A stretch of 56,930 nt of DNA from Nitrospirota bacterium (GCA_013388455.1 JACAFF010000032.1:1-56930), one strand, 5' to 3'. Positions 35,165-46,535 are shown, counted from the first letter of the stretch. Translations and numbers: made by a program. The notes: generated from the sequence alone by a model not told the origin.

Positions 35165-38146
35165 TCAGAGGCTAACAGCAAATTCATATTCTTTGTAGCC
35201 TGATAAAAAACCTTTCCTTAATATCTTGATCTTAATCTTTTCCCCACGTTTTTTATCAGACATAAAGATGCGAATATCTTCTATCTCCTCAACTTCCCAA
35301 TCATCGAGAGAAACAATTATGTCTCCTTTCTTAAGTCCAGCAGACTTTGCTATGCTTCCTGGAATTACCTTCTCAACCTTGATCCAACTATCTGTCTTTT
35401 TCAAACTTATACCGAGTTTCAATGTAACCGGGGCTTGCTGCTTGGATGGTAAAAAGATGAAATGTCCGATATTTTCGTCAATTGAACCAGTATAGGGTAT
35501 TAGCGTAATATATTCCTTTCCATTCAATCTAAATACTCTTTTTGGAATTCCATAATCGTACATTATGTGTCCAACGCCTGCGAGAACAACCATCTGATAT
35601 CCAGGATTCTTTTCCATAAAATCATGAATGGAATGAGCCATGGTCTCATCCCACAGTATCTGGGACTGGTGGAAAGTGTCAAAACTTTTAATCTCCTTAT
35701 TCGCATGTTGATTAAAAATATCTTTGAGCATCTCCTTGTAATCCTCATCAGACATATCCATATTATTCGGTATCACTATTTTTTCGATATCGCTCAGAGA
35801 ATCAATACCTTCGGTGGCAACCTTCCTCACAATCTCTGACCATTGATTCAATGCTATAACAGGAATATTCTTTGCCTTTGCAAATTCTACAATTTCACGA
35901 TATAGATTATAATCAAACTGCCATCTGCTGAAATATTGAGTTTCTTTTAAAAATTCCTTTTCATTTATGACTCCAGATATATAGTCATCAATAAATTTTT
36001 GAAAAGGTTTTTGAAACATTTCCATCCCGATAGCAAATTTATGCCCTTTTTCGTGCAGGCTCATGATTATCTTAAGTTGCACCTTATGATCTTCATAATT
36101 CGTATGCCTTTCACCCACATAAATAATGGGTTTATCGAGTATATTTTCAATAATTTCATCGAGTGTCTGTCCACTTTTAGGCTGGATTACCTTGATAGGT
36201 TCGTATAAATTTACTACTATGCCGTTTTCGGAATCGTCTGTTCTCTTCTCAACAATAACACCTTTTCCAAATCGAACGAATGAGTAGTCCAAAAAATGGA
36301 CTATTTTCTCTGCTGCAAGATCAACCTCTTCTTTAGAGTCTGCATGCACAACAGCCAGGACATTTGAGGTATTTAAAGGATTCTTCTTAATAGAAAGAAA
36401 GAAACCTGAACCTGTATCTTTTATATTTCCAAAAAGCCTCTGTATAACCTGATTATTAATATTTAAAACAATTAATGATGCTATTGTTTTTATTTCTTCA
36501 TTGGTAATATCATTTTCGTTTATTGAAATAAACCCCTTTTTTTCGAAGATACGTATGAACTCTTCAAATATTTTTGTATTATTATCAGAAACAACAATAT
36601 ATTTTTTCCCTTCTCTAAAAAGGGTTGATATAACAGGATGATTTTCTTTATCAGTAATCTTTCGCATTATATTGTATTCTCTGTCAAAAATTATCTCTTT
36701 AATTGAACCCTGAACAGGAATCTCAAAATATTCTCTTTCTTTTTCAAGATGGAGTGTTTGATATATGACACTTTGATCTGTCTTAATCTCTACCACTATA
36801 TCAAGCGTATAAGGTTCATTTTTCTGTATTATCTCGAATGTTGCTGTAGGAATTCCTTTCAAAACTAATTCCTTCGCTTCACTGATCTCTAAATTGGGGA
36901 ACCCTTTGCGGTTCAGCCATTGATCAAAAAACCAGGAAAGGTCTTTGTCCGCAATTTTTTCAAAGGTCTCACAGATATCATCCCATGATGCATTTTTGAA
37001 TTGGTTATTTTTGATAAACTCTTTGAGTCCACTATAGAAAGCCTCTTTACCGATAAGATTTTTCAGCATATGGAACAGCATAGCAGATTTCCCCTGACCT
37101 ATTGCTTTTGCAGAAAATCCATTGCCAGCTTTAAAATCCCTCAGTGAAATCTCACTCAGCGGGTCAACAAAATTTACGTATTCTGTAAGCAATCTCTTCC
37201 TATATCGCCATCCTTCATTTTTCTCTTCACTTATAAAGTGATCAGATAGGTAAGCAGTTAATCCATCTGCCCAATTGCCTTCTCTGTGATCAATATAAAC
37301 GGAATTTCCAAACCATTGGGATACAATCTGACGGCTGAATAAATTTTCATCTAAAAGAGAGAAAACATCCTCTCCAAAAACTACAAATGTAGGCATTGAA
37401 TAGCTTGCTGGCTGTATTGTTTTGACAATTGAAAATCTTTTATACGGATAAGGATAAAGCAAATCGTTGTATAGTTTCAGATATTTTATAGCATTTCTGA
37501 TATATGTCTCTGCAAAATCTCTATCTTCTGGAAGAAAATAACCATAAACATCTATCTCTTGAAAATTTTTTTTAACTTCATAGTATCTTCCTGCTATAAG
37601 TGTTAAAGCATTTAAAGGATGCGTAAATTCAAATGAGTATTCAGTCCCCTGTTCTTTTTCTGCCATTGTGATCTCATCTGCCTCTGAGATGGCAGTAAAT
37701 CCCTTCGGAAGTATCGCTTTCAAGCGATAATTAGCCAACCCATCAAAAAATGGATACCACTCTCTCAATAATACTACCTCTTTTTCTGTAATAAAGTTAT
37801 GTTTTGCATTCACCGAATGTTGTAAGAGAGAGTTTCGAACCTCAGTATTGAATCTGCCTTCATACGTAATCTCAAAAACCCCTGTCCCTTTGACTTGTAT
37901 GACATTGTCGATTATTTCAGGCTTATACTCATCTCCGTTATGTTTTACTGACAGTATTTCAAGATGCGCTAGCGCGATGTCTTTTTTTACATTTTCATAG
38001 AATTGGATAATAGCCTTTCCTTTTAAGAGTCCATTCTGGACATCAACAGAAACTCTTAAATCATAAAAGGGTATTTTCTCTGCGGCTTCTCCAAAAGATG
38101 CAGAAAACAAACTGAAAAAAAATAAAGATATAGTGAGAAATTTCAT
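35165..38146 (-). CDS. Exported fusion: inactive M1 peptidase-like, ChaN (DUF399) and PDZ
   Basis: 993 residues with a signal peptide (about 1-21). Residues about 25-480 match M1 aminopeptidases in layout, but the HExxH zinc site is replaced by RQIVSQWFGN (274-283), and the second Glu site reads NWADGLTAY (291-299). Both metal-binding His and the catalytic Glu are gone. Residues about 640-900 form a ChaN-like domain with IIYVGERHTNYEDH (675-687), GMEMFQKP and a late GVGHIMYDYG. A PDZ domain closes the protein (about 911-975). ChaN binds heme or iron at the outer membrane in Campylobacter. A role as an envelope scaffold or substrate capture protein is only inference. Confidence 0.8.
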   Translation of the reverse strand: MKFLTISLFFFSLFSASFGEAAEKIPFYDLRVSVDVQNGLLKGKAIIQFYENVKKDIALAHLEILSVKHNGDEYKPEIIDNVIQVKGTGVFEITYEGRFNTEVRNSLLQHSVNAKHNFITEKEVVLLREWYPFFDGLANYRLKAILPKGFTAISEADEITMAEKEQGTEYSFEFTHPLNALTLIAGRYYEVKKNFQEIDVYGYFLPEDRDFAETYIRNAIKYLKLYNDLLYPYPYKRFSIVKTIQPASYSMPTFVVFGEDVFSLLDENLFSRQIVSQWFGNSVYIDHREGNWADGLTAYLSDHFISEEKNEGWRYRKRLLTEYVNFVDPLSEISLRDFKAGNGFSAKAIGQGKSAMLFHMLKNLIGKEAFYSGLKEFIKNNQFKNASWDDICETFEKIADKDLSWFFDQWLNRKGFPNLEISEAKELVLKGIPTATFEIIQKNEPYTLDIVVEIKTDQSVIYQTLHLEKEREYFEIPVQGSIKEIIFDREYNIMRKITDKENHPVISTLFREGKKYIVVSDNNTKIFEEFIRIFEKKGFISINENDITNEEIKTIASLIVLNINNQVIQRLFGNIKDTGSGFFLSIKKNPLNTSNVLAVVHADSKEEVDLAAEKIVHFLDYSFVRFGKGVIVEKRTDDSENGIVVNLYEPIKVIQPKSGQTLDEIIENILDKPIIYVGERHTNYEDHKVQLKIIMSLHEKGHKFAIGMEMFQKPFQKFIDDYISGVINEKEFLKETQYFSRWQFDYNLYREIVEFAKAKNIPVIALNQWSEIVRKVATEGIDSLSDIEKIVIPNNMDMSDEDYKEMLKDIFNQHANKEIKSFDTFHQSQILWDETMAHSIHDFMEKNPGYQMVVLAGVGHIMYDYGIPKRVFRLNGKEYITLIPYTGSIDENIGHFIFLPSKQQAPVTLKLGISLKKTDSWIKVEKVIPGSIAKSAGLKKGDIIVSLDDWEVEEIEDIRIFMSDKKRGEKIKIKILRKGFLSGYKEYEFAVSL

Positions 38147-38268
38147 AAATAATTAATTATATCAGTTTTTTGTCTCTTAATTCAGGCACCTTCTTTATAT
38201 TTACTAAAACCGGATATGATTTCAAAACAATACTTGACAATCTTGACGAAAGTTATAGAAACTAAATT

Positions 38269-38841
38269 ATGAAAATATATAGCTTACGGTTCATAACTTT
38301 TTTTCTATTCATATCTCTCTTTTCCTGTGAACCTGTTCTAAGACACGATATCATGAATACAGCAATCAGGGACATCTCATTTTCTGATATAAACAAAGAT
38401 CCAGCTCAATTTAAGGAAAAACTATTTGTTCTTGGGGGTATTATCGTAGACACAAAAGCTATGCCTGAAGGCTCTTTAATAGAGGCGATTTACATCCCTG
38501 TTGATGCACGTGGATATCTGAAGGGAGTTAGCAAATTACACAATAGATTTTTTGCATTATTTCCAAAGGAAAACGGTTTATTAGATCCTTTGATTTTCAG
38601 TCGTAATAGAGAAATAACCATTGCCGGAGAATTTATGGAACTAAGACAGGGGAAAATAGATGAAATGGATTATCTATATCCACTGTTTATAATAAAAGAA
38701 ATTTATCTTTGGCCAGAAACAAGGGATTATTATTTATACCCTGTCTATTATGAACCATTTCCATACAGATGGTATTATCCTTACTGGTGGAATGGACCAT
38801 ACTGGAGACTTAGATATCCAGGCTTATATTACTGGTGGTAA
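38269..38841 (+). CDS. Slp-family outer membrane lipoprotein
   Basis: 190 residues. A signal sequence ends in LFSCEP, with the lipobox Cys at residue 20. The Slp-like core (FSDINKDPAQFKEKLFVLGG and later EFMELRQG) is followed by a C-terminal tail very rich in Tyr, Trp and Pro (about 150-190). Slp proteins are starvation-induced outer membrane lipoproteins. It is followed in the same frame, 9 nt after its stop, by the DUF2207 gene. Confidence 0.82.
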   Translation: MKIYSLRFITFFLFISLFSCEPVLRHDIMNTAIRDISFSDINKDPAQFKEKLFVLGGIIVDTKAMPEGSLIEAIYIPVDARGYLKGVSKLHNRFFALFPKENGLLDPLIFSRNREITIAGEFMELRQGKIDEMDYLYPLFIIKEIYLWPETRDYYLYPVYYEPFPYRWYYPYWWNGPYWRLRYPGLYYWW

Positions 38842-38850
38842 GGGGCAAAC

Positions 38851-40803
38851 CTGAAAAGAGTATTTTTCCATAAAATCTGCCTTCTCGGCGTTTTCTTTGT
38901 TCTGTTTGCAATATCATCTGCTTCTTCATATGCATCCGAACGTATTCTTAGTTTTCACAGTGACATCACTGTTCATTTAGACTCGTCCATGACTGTAAGA
39001 GAAACAATTACTGTCAGAAGTGAAGGAAACAAAATACTTCATGGTATTTACCGCGATTTCCCTGTTGTCTATAAAGATAGATTCGGAAACAGATATGTTG
39101 TGGGATTTGAAATTATTGAAGTGCTTAAAAATGGTTTTCCAGAGCCATATCATATTAAAAATATATCAAACGGAAAACGAGTATATATAGGCCACAAGGA
39201 TGTTCTTATTCCTCCCGGTGAATATATTTATACATTTAGCTACAAAACAAATCGTCAACTTGGTTTCTTTAAAGATCACGACGAACTTTACTGGAACGTA
39301 ACAGGAAATGGATGGGAGTTCCCTATAGATAAAGCCTCTGCAACTGTTTTTCTACCTTTAGAGGCTTCAAAAAATATTTTATTTACTGAAGGTTATACAG
39401 GCCCATCTGGTTCAATTGCTAAAAATTTCACATATTCCATTGATCCTTCAGGACTTATTACTTTTACTACATCAAAGCCACTGAATGAGTATGAAGGTCT
39501 TACCATTGTAGTTGCGTGGCCTAAAGGTATTGTTAAAGAACCTGACGTTTACACAAAAATAATCTATTTTTTCTCTGATAACAAACGAATACTTTTAGCA
39601 ATTTCAGGACTTTTATTAATCATCCTTTATTATATTGCAGTATGGATAAAAGTTGGCAGGGATCCTGAACAGGGTATTATTGTTACACACTACACCCCTC
39701 CGGGAAATATGTCTCCGGCTGTCATGAGGTATATAACGAATATGGGTTATGATGACAGAACCTTTGCATCAGCAATTATCAATATGGCAGTAAAAGGTCA
39801 TCTAAAAATCTTTGACAATAATGGAGAATATACCATTCAAAAGAATGACAAAGCTGATCAATCCTTAACCCCTGAAGAAGATCTTCTAATGAAAAACCTG
39901 CTCGGCTCTCAAAAAAATCTCGAATTCAAAAAAAGCAATCACCAGAAAATAAGATCTGCAATAAATGCACTCAGAAATTATCTCAGAATAAAATTTGAGA
40001 AGATATATTTCATTACAAATGTTAGATATTTTGTTATTGGACTCTTATTGACTCTTGCATTGCTTATCGTGAATGGAATCTCAGAGTCACAGTCGAAAGA
40101 TAGGCTTCCAGTTTTTCTCTTCATTATTTTCTGGCTAACTATGTGGAGCTTTGCAGTGGCTGCTTTATTGAGTGAAACACTGAAGAGTTGGAAATACGGA
40201 TTTAAAAACAGGGGCAGTAATATTCTGAGAAAAGGCGGAGCTGTTTCAATAACGTTTTTTACCATACCTTTCGTTGCAGGAGAAATTTTTGGTCTTGGCA
40301 TTTTATGGTTTTCAACATCTTTATCTATGATTTTATTACTTGTAATTGCCATAGGGATAAATTATCTTTTTAGCCAACTTCTCAAGGCTCCTACACTTGC
40401 TGGCCGAAAGATACTTGATGCGATTGAAGGTTTTAAAAGATTTCTCTTGGCTACAGAAAAGGACAGACTCAACATACTTAACCCGCCTGAGAAGACTCCG
40501 GCTTTATTCGAAAAATATCTGCCCTATGCACTTGCCCTCAATATAGAACAGGAATGGGCAGAAAAGTTCGCCGACGTTCTCTCGTCTTCTTCAGAGGTAA
40601 CAACTAAAAGAGTATATTCTCCTTCATGGTATTACGGTAATATCTCAGGTCTGTCAGCAGACAGATTAACTTCTTTTGGAAATTCCCTGTCAGATGCGAT
40701 ATCGTCATCATCAACCCCTCCAGGTTCACGTTCTGGTGGAGGTAGCGGCGGTGGCGGTTCATCAGGAGGTGGTGGGGGTGGTGGAGGTGGTGGAGGCTGG
40801 TGA
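38851..40803 (+). CDS. DUF2207 membrane protein with Gly-rich C-terminus
   Basis: About 650 residues if started at CTG 38851. The first ATG (38989) would cut away a good signal peptide ([13 protein letters not shown]) encoded in the same frame. AGGGG lies 5 nt before the CTG, and no ATG, GTG or TTG occurs between. The N-terminal exported DUF2207 domain ([18 protein letters not shown]) is followed by a transmembrane helix near residue 250, a cytoplasmic stretch, and further helices (about 390-480). The tail consists of Gly/Ser runs ending in Trp. The function of DUF2207 is not known. It is co-transcribed with slp. Confidence 0.8.
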   Translation: MKRVFFHKICLLGVFFVLFAISSASSYASERILSFHSDITVHLDSSMTVRETITVRSEGNKILHGIYRDFPVVYKDRFGNRYVVGFEIIEVLKNGFPEPYHIKNISNGKRVYIGHKDVLIPPGEYIYTFSYKTNRQLGFFKDHDELYWNVTGNGWEFPIDKASATVFLPLEASKNILFTEGYTGPSGSIAKNFTYSIDPSGLITFTTSKPLNEYEGLTIVVAWPKGIVKEPDVYTKIIYFFSDNKRILLAISGLLLIILYYIAVWIKVGRDPEQGIIVTHYTPPGNMSPAVMRYITNMGYDDRTFASAIINMAVKGHLKIFDNNGEYTIQKNDKADQSLTPEEDLLMKNLLGSQKNLEFKKSNHQKIRSAINALRNYLRIKFEKIYFITNVRYFVIGLLLTLALLIVNGISESQSKDRLPVFLFIIFWLTMWSFAVAALLSETLKSWKYGFKNRGSNILRKGGAVSITFFTIPFVAGEIFGLGILWFSTSLSMILLLVIAIGINYLFSQLLKAPTLAGRKILDAIEGFKRFLLATEKDRLNILNPPEKTPALFEKYLPYALALNIEQEWAEKFADVLSSSSEVTTKRVYSPSWYYGNISGLSADRLTSFGNSLSDAISSSSTPPGSRSGGGSGGGGSSGGGGGGGGGGGW

Positions 40804-40818
40804 TTTTATTTCACCAGC
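40796..40818. terminator. Hairpin joining two convergent stop codons
   Basis: GCTGGTGA and TCACCAGC pair perfectly over 8 bp with a 7-nt loop. The stem holds the TGA stops of DUF2207 (40801-40803) and of the sulfotransferase (40811-40813). No T tract; possible bidirectional pause site. Confidence 0.4.
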
Positions 40819-41647
40819 GGAAATCACGTTTTAGATAAGCATACAGTCTCTTATTATATGGTGCAAAATAGCCTTTCAGATAGTCAATTATATGATCAGG
40901 CACCTCCTCAGTATAATTCCCAACATTTTTGGGGCTTAAATCAGGAGGGATAAAATCCGGCTCAATATTCAGATGAATAAATACATTTTTCAATATATTT
41001 TTTGGATCTAAAAAAAAGTCTTCACTTTTCAACACCAGAATCTGTTCAGAAGGAAATTTTTCGAAACAGGCCGTTATTTGATCAATATATATTCCACGTT
41101 TTTTATATGAATAATGCTGATAAACCTGGCTATGATAATATTCATCACTCAGTATCTTCTCGTATTCTGTACCAATCCTTTCCTCTTCATTCCTAAATGC
41201 ATCCTCCATCGATAGTGGTTCTCTATTTCTTCTAACTTCATGAAAATAGTGTGAAATGGCCCTTTTGACAGGGTCTCGCAAAAGTATTATGAGTTTTATA
41301 TCAGGCAGTAGACTGTGCAATCTCTTCATAGCATGAGGATGGAACATATAATATGGTGTGGATTCACCAGTTATGAAAAATTTATTTCTTAATTCAGTAA
41401 TAGAAGGAAAATGACCTCTATACCATGAGATACCTTTCTTATAATACATATCAAAATAATGTATTTCTCTTTTTAGAGATGGAATTACCTGTGGATGTTG
41501 AATAATATATGAGTAAAGAGATGCTGTTCCGCCTTTTTGAGTCCCTGCAATTATAAAATCAGGAAGTGCACATTGATGGCCTTTCATGGTTCTCAGCCAT
41601 TCAGACACTATCCTTAAAGGTTTAGGAATGAGTTTTTTCTTCTTCAT
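40811..41647 (-). CDS. Sulfotransferase (PAPS-dependent, heparan-type)
   Basis: 278 residues. The 5'-phosphosulfate loop is FIIAGTQKGGTASLY (residues 31-45). The 3'-phosphate motif lies in KLIILLRDPVKRAISHYFHE. It transfers sulfate from PAPS to a carbohydrate-like acceptor. Such genes in bacteria often modify surface polysaccharides. An exopolysaccharide cluster lies about 7 kb away, though a link is only inference. Confidence 0.88.
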   Translation of the reverse strand: MKKKKLIPKPLRIVSEWLRTMKGHQCALPDFIIAGTQKGGTASLYSYIIQHPQVIPSLKREIHYFDMYYKKGISWYRGHFPSITELRNKFFITGESTPYYMFHPHAMKRLHSLLPDIKLIILLRDPVKRAISHYFHEVRRNREPLSMEDAFRNEEERIGTEYEKILSDEYYHSQVYQHYSYKKRGIYIDQITACFEKFPSEQILVLKSEDFFLDPKNILKNVFIHLNIEPDFIPPDLSPKNVGNYTEEVPDHIIDYLKGYFAPYNKRLYAYLKRDFRW

Positions 41648-41776
41648 ATCTATTCAATATACTTTCCTGCTCTTCTTTGCCTTGATTTGTTTTTATTATT
41701 TGTATGACATGTATAATGACTACCTGTACTGAGACTTCTTAATATGTAGATATAATAAGGCACTTTTGTAATTTTT

Positions 41777-41852
41777 TGGCTCCTGGGAAGGGATTCGAAC
41801 CCCCGACCAAGTGGTTAACAGCCACCCGCTCTGCCTGCTGAGCTACCCAGGA
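41777..41852 (-). tRNA. tRNA-Asn (GTT)
   Basis: 76 nt including an encoded CCA. The acceptor stem TCCTGGG/CCCAGGA is perfect. D-loop AGCTCAGCAGGCAGAGC and T-loop GGTTCGAATCC are standard. The anticodon loop CTGTTAA has GTT (window positions 41817-41819). A TATACT box at 41879-41884 upstream may be the -10 element. Confidence 0.97.
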
Positions 41853-41945
41853 GCAGTTTTGAAATGAATTAACTCTAAGTATAGAGTTATATAATTTGAA
41901 GAAGAATAGATTTTTTTTATATCAGATGAATGACCATTTTGTCAA

Positions 41946-43016
41946 TCAAGTCACAGATTCTGTTACAATCTTTGCAACTAAATCACCAACTTCTGTTGTA
42001 CTGTATCCCATCTTTCCTGCTGCAAGACTTTTAAGATATCTGGCTGTCACCTCCATTACAGACTTTTCAATAATATCTGCCGCTTTCTTCTCTCCGATTT
42101 GCTCAAGCATCATACCACCTGCGCATATTGCAGCCAGTGGATTAACAACGTTCTTTCCTGTATATTTTGGTGCTGAGCCACCAATCGGCTCGAACATCGA
42201 GACACCCTGAGGGTTAATATTCCCACCTGCGGCAATTCCCATGCCACCCTGAATCATCGCTCCCAGATCAGTGATTATATCTCCGAACATATTATCAGTA
42301 ACAATAACATCAAACCATTCAGGATTTTTAACAAACCACATGGTTACAGCATCCACATGCGCATAGTCTGTCGTTATTTCAGGATACTCCTTTGCCACTT
42401 CACGAAAGGTTCGTTCCCAAAGATCAAAGGCAAAAGTCAGCACATTGGTTTTACCACATAATGTAAGCTTATTCTGCCTGTTTCTCTTTTTACAATATTC
42501 AAATGCAAACCGAATGCAACGTTCAACGCCTTTTCTCGTGTTTATTGACTCCTGTATAGCAACTTCATCAGGAGTGCCTTTTTTAAACACTCCACCAGCT
42601 CCTGCATACAAACCTTCGGTGTTTTCTCTTACAACTACAAAATCTATATCTTCAGGTCCTTTATTCTTTATCGGACAATCTACCCCTGGATATAACTTTA
42701 CAGGTCTTAAATTTATATACTGATCGAGTTCAAATCTTAGCCGCAATAATATTCCTTTTTCCAGTATCCCTGGTTTAACATCAGGATGTCCTATTGCTCC
42801 GAGATATATAGCATCATGCTTTTTAAGTTCACTGATAGCTCCGTCCGGTAATGTTTCACCTGTTTGCAAATAACGGTTACCACCAAAATCATAAAACGTG
42901 AAGTTACATTTAATTCCAACCTTCGAAGAAACTGTCTCGATTACCTTAATTCCTTCTTTGATAACTTCTGGCCCTGTTCCATCACCCGGGATAACTGCTA
43001 TGTTATATGACTTCAT
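41946..43016 (-). CDS. leuB: 3-isopropylmalate dehydrogenase
   Basis: About 356 residues from ATG 43016, which has AGGAG 9 nt upstream; an ATG at 43025 is also in frame. Motifs are [22 protein letters not shown], the catalytic Lys in [10 protein letters not shown] and [13 protein letters not shown]. It oxidatively decarboxylates 3-isopropylmalate in leucine synthesis. The isocitrate dehydrogenase family is related, but the adjacent leuD settles the role. leuD is 12 nt upstream. Confidence 0.9.
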   Translation of the reverse strand: MKSYNIAVIPGDGTGPEVIKEGIKVIETVSSKVGIKCNFTFYDFGGNRYLQTGETLPDGAISELKKHDAIYLGAIGHPDVKPGILEKGILLRLRFELDQYINLRPVKLYPGVDCPIKNKGPEDIDFVVVRENTEGLYAGAGGVFKKGTPDEVAIQESINTRKGVERCIRFAFEYCKKRNRQNKLTLCGKTNVLTFAFDLWERTFREVAKEYPEITTDYAHVDAVTMWFVKNPEWFDVIVTDNMFGDIITDLGAMIQGGMGIAAGGNINPQGVSMFEPIGGSAPKYTGKNVVNPLAAICAGGMMLEQIGEKKAADIIEKSVMEVTARYLKSLAAGKMGYSTTEVGDLVAKIVTESVT

Positions 43017-43028
43017 TTTTTTCATCTC

Positions 43029-43535
43029 CTATATTAAACCATTCATTTTTAACTTTCTTCGTGTCCATTCAACCAGCCCTCCTGCTGCGATCAGTTCTTG
43101 CATAAACGGTGGTATAGGATTTACTTTGTATTCTTCATTTAATGTCAGATTTTTGATCAGCCCTCTGTCAGCATCAATCTCAATTTCGTCACCCTCTTTA
43201 ATCTTTTCTGAGGCTTCTGCAGATTCAAAAATTGGGAGTCCAATATTAAACGCATTTCTGTAAAATATTCTCGCAAAACTTTTTGCAATCACTGCATTAA
43301 TCCCCGCTGCTTTTATCGCAATTGGAGCATGCTCCCTCGACGAGCCACATCCAAAATTTTTTCCAGCAACAATAATATCACCTGATTTAACCTTATTAGG
43401 AAAATCCCTGTCCGAATCTTCCATAACATGCTTTGCCAGTTCCTGAGGATCAGAAGTGTTCAGATAGCGTGCGGGTATGATCGCATCAGTATCAATATCA
43501 TTCCCAAATCTCCACACTTTTCCCTTAATTAGCAT
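43029..43535 (-). CDS. leuD: 3-isopropylmalate dehydratase small subunit
   Basis: 168 residues, the short LeuD2 class. [11 protein letters not shown] near the N-terminus and [11 protein letters not shown] are the swivelling-domain signatures. It pairs with LeuC, which is not in this window, to isomerise isopropylmalate. GGAGGAG lies just before the ATG. leuB follows on the same strand. Confidence 0.94.
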   Translation of the reverse strand: MLIKGKVWRFGNDIDTDAIIPARYLNTSDPQELAKHVMEDSDRDFPNKVKSGDIIVAGKNFGCGSSREHAPIAIKAAGINAVIAKSFARIFYRNAFNIGLPIFESAEASEKIKEGDEIEIDADRGLIKNLTLNEEYKVNPIPPFMQELIAAGGLVEWTRRKLKMNGLI

Positions 43536-43805
43536 TTCTCCTCCGTTTTAAAAATAATATTGCTTATTGCACAATTTTTTTCCAGAGATCCTGTCATTGT
43601 TTAATTGTCTCTGAAATAGTCTATTTTTTTACCCAAATCAGCGATATAGAGGTATTATGCTTATAATTTTAATAACTTAACTATTCGAATTTCTGTCATC
43701 TTATGCTGGACCTGGGGTATATTATAGCTTAAATTGAGTGGTTTTTATCTCAAAAGCCGATTAGAGACATTTTTAAATCTAACCATAATCTACTATAATT
43801 AATAA

Positions 43806-44444
43806 ATGTTTGACTTACTAAAAATCTATAAGACCCTTCATAATACCTTTGGCCCCCAGCACTGGTGGCCAGGTGAAACACCATTCGAAATAGCAGTCGG
43901 TGCAATTCTCACCCAGAATACAAATTGGGGCAATGTTGAAAAGGCAATAAACAATCTCAAAAAAAATAAATCACTTTCTGCAAAAGCAATATATAAAATG
44001 CCTGTTGATAGGCTTGCCATTCTTATAAAGCCTGCTGGGTATTACAATATAAAAGCGAAGAGACTGAAATCATTTATAAATTTTTTAATGAACAATTATC
44101 TTGGCAGTATGAGTAAAATGAAAAAAGAAGATTTAGATAATCTCAGGGAGAAATTTCTAAGTATAAATGGTATAGGACCGGAAACCGCAGATTCAATCCT
44201 TCTCTATGCGCTCGATAAACCAGTATTCGTCATAGATACTTACACTAAAAGAGTTCTGTCCAGACATAATATAATGGATAATAACAAATCATATGACGAA
44301 TATCAGAAGCTCTTCCATTCTTCCCTGAAAAGAGACTTAAAGCTTTTTAATGAATATCATGCGCTGTTTGTGAAGGTAGGCAAAACATTCTGCAAATCAA
44401 AAAAACCTTTATGTTCAAAATGTGCTTTATATGAATACCTTTAA
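43806..44444 (+). CDS. Endonuclease III-like HhH-GPD DNA glycosylase (MagIII-like)
   Basis: 212 residues. [20 protein letters not shown] and [20 protein letters not shown] with Asp in VIDTYTKR mark the MagIII-type subgroup of the EndoIII family. Glu stands where EndoIII has its catalytic Lys, so it is probably a monofunctional alkylbase glycosylase. The C-terminus has three cysteines ([11 protein letters not shown]) of a 4Fe-4S loop. The position of the fourth is Leu at the very end. It overlaps uvrB by 23 nt, suggesting a repair operon. A TATAAT hexamer ends 6 nt before the ATG. Confidence 0.88.
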   Translation: MFDLLKIYKTLHNTFGPQHWWPGETPFEIAVGAILTQNTNWGNVEKAINNLKKNKSLSAKAIYKMPVDRLAILIKPAGYYNIKAKRLKSFINFLMNNYLGSMSKMKKEDLDNLREKFLSINGIGPETADSILLYALDKPVFVIDTYTKRVLSRHNIMDNNKSYDEYQKLFHSSLKRDLKLFNEYHALFVKVGKTFCKSKKPLCSKCALYEYL

Positions 44445-46425
44445 TCTAACAACATCTTTCATTCCAAAAGGCGATCAGCCAAAAGCTATCCGTCAACTAA
44501 CAGCAGGCATTGAAAAGGGCTTAAAACATCAGGTGCTTCTGGGGGTAACAGGATCGGGCAAAACTTTCACAATAGCGAATGTTATTGCAAATATCAACAG
44601 ACCTACACTTGTTATTGCACATAATAAGACTCTTGCTGCACAGCTTTATGGCGAATTTAAAGAACTCTTTCCGGAAAACGCAGTCGAATTTTTTGTAAGT
44701 TATTATGACTACTATCAGCCTGAAGCTTACATCCCTACAACAGATACCTATATTGAGAAAGACGCTCTTATAAATGACGACATTGACAGGATGAGACACT
44801 CTGCCACAAGGGCTGTTCTTGAAAGAAATGATACAATAGTGGTCGCTTCTGTCTCTTGTATATACGGTATTGGTTCGCCCCAGGACTATATGGAGATGCA
44901 TCTTATAATTGAAGAAGGAATGCACACAGAACGTGATGAAATACTTAGAAGACTTGTTGATATGCAATATAATCGTTCTGATACTGATTTCAGAAGGGGA
45001 ACTTTCAGAGTAAGAGGAGATATAGTAGAGGTTTATCCATCATTCTCACTCGATAAATGCATCCGCTTAGATTTTTTTGGAGACGATATTGATACAATCT
45101 TTGAATTCGACCCTCTTACAGGTGAGAAAATGCGAAGATTAGAAAAGATTGCAATATTTCCAAATAGTCATTGGATAACGCCACGAGAAAGACTTATTCC
45201 TGCATTAAAAAATATAGAGAAGGAGATGATGGAAAGGATTGAATATTTTTTAAAAGAAGGAAAGACACTGGAGGCTAATCGTATAGAGCAAAGAACGAGA
45301 TTCGATTTAGAGATGTTAAGAGAATTCGGTTATTGTCACGGCATAGAAAATTATTCACGTCATTTAAGTGGTCGGGCCCATGGTGAACCTCCATATACTT
45401 TAATCGATTATTTCCCTGAGGATTTTCTAATCATAATTGATGAATCCCATGCCACAATCCCACAGCTTGGAGGAATGTACGAGGGTGATCGTTCAAGAAA
45501 ACAAACTCTTGTTAATTACGGTTTCAGACTACCTTCTGCACTTGACAATCGTCCACTAACTTTTACCGAATTCGAACACAGAGTTAATCAAGCTATTTAT
45601 ATATCTGCAACTCCAGGAACATATGAGATTGAAAAATCAAATCATCGTATTGTCGAACAGATTATAAGGCCTACAGGTCTTATAGACCCGAAAATGACAG
45701 TAAGGCCTGTTTCTAGCCAGGTTGATGACTTACTTGGAGAGATCAGAAAACGTGCTGTTAGAAATGAAAGAGTACTCGTCACCACACTAACAAAAAAGAT
45801 GGCAGAAGATCTTGCAGATTTTTATATAAACCTCGACGTTAGGGCAAAATATCTGCATTCAGATATAGATACACTCGAAAGAGTAGAAATATTACGTGAT
45901 TTACGATTGGGCAATTTTGATGTGTTGATCGGTGTTAATCTTTTGAGAGAAGGACTTGATTTACCGGAAGTTTCACTCGTTGCAATACTTGATGCTGACA
46001 AAGAGGGTTTTCTACGTTCTGAACGTTCTCTGATCCAAACAGCGGGTAGAGCTGCCCGCAATATCAACGGTGAGGTAATTCTTTATGCAGATACGATCAC
46101 CGCTTCGATGCAGAGAGCTATAAAAGAAACAGAACGAAGGAGAAAAATTCAGGAAGAGTATAACAGGAAAAATATGATTACTCCAGAGACAGTGAAATCA
46201 AATATCAAGGATATACTGAGCTCCATATATGAGGCTGATTACTGGACAATTCCTGTAGCAGCGGAAACAGAGATTGAATATGGCTATGATGATGAAACCC
46301 TTCAAAAACTTGAAACTGAAATGAAAGAAGCTGCACATCTGCTCGAATTCGAACGTGCAGCAAAGATACGAGATAAAATTAAAGAAATTAAAAGCAGGAT
46401 GATAGAGACTGGGATAAAACAGTAA
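44422..46425 (+). CDS. uvrB: UvrABC system protein B
   Basis: Damage-recognition helicase of nucleotide excision repair, 667 residues. Walker A GVTGSGKT (41-48), the beta-hairpin [16 protein letters not shown]-like IIDESHAT, helicase motif [11 protein letters not shown], and a C-terminal UVR domain (last 40 residues, [19 protein letters not shown]) are complete. The true start may be the ATG at 44431, as family members begin right there; neither has a ribosome site, and translation may be coupled to the glycosylase gene. Confidence 0.97.
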   Translation: MLYMNTFNLTTSFIPKGDQPKAIRQLTAGIEKGLKHQVLLGVTGSGKTFTIANVIANINRPTLVIAHNKTLAAQLYGEFKELFPENAVEFFVSYYDYYQPEAYIPTTDTYIEKDALINDDIDRMRHSATRAVLERNDTIVVASVSCIYGIGSPQDYMEMHLIIEEGMHTERDEILRRLVDMQYNRSDTDFRRGTFRVRGDIVEVYPSFSLDKCIRLDFFGDDIDTIFEFDPLTGEKMRRLEKIAIFPNSHWITPRERLIPALKNIEKEMMERIEYFLKEGKTLEANRIEQRTRFDLEMLREFGYCHGIENYSRHLSGRAHGEPPYTLIDYFPEDFLIIIDESHATIPQLGGMYEGDRSRKQTLVNYGFRLPSALDNRPLTFTEFEHRVNQAIYISATPGTYEIEKSNHRIVEQIIRPTGLIDPKMTVRPVSSQVDDLLGEIRKRAVRNERVLVTTLTKKMAEDLADFYINLDVRAKYLHSDIDTLERVEILRDLRLGNFDVLIGVNLLREGLDLPEVSLVAILDADKEGFLRSERSLIQTAGRAARNINGEVILYADTITASMQRAIKETERRRKIQEEYNRKNMITPETVKSNIKDILSSIYEADYWTIPVAAETEIEYGYDDETLQKLETEMKEAAHLLEFERAAKIRDKIKEIKSRMIETGIKQ

Positions 46426-46481
46426 ACTATAAGAAGTAAGCACGATTCATAAATTAAAATGATATAATTAATAAAAAGCCC

Positions 46482-46520
46482 GTTAATCCGAAAAATGCAA
46501 TGAAAATAATGCATTTTTAG
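46482..46520. terminator. R1-derived hairpin between uvrB and the methyltransferase gene
   Basis: GTTAATCCGAAAAATGCAAT resembles the R1 5' end. Within it AAAAATGCA and TGCATTTTT form a 9-bp stem with T and A runs on either side, which would work as a terminator in both directions. Confidence 0.55.
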
Positions 46521-46535
46521 AGTAAGGAGGTAGCC

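Noticed and set aside
38234-38268. Promoter TTGACA upstream of slp
   Set aside because: No -10 hexamer with acceptable spacing follows; the nearest TATAGA is only 14 nt away.
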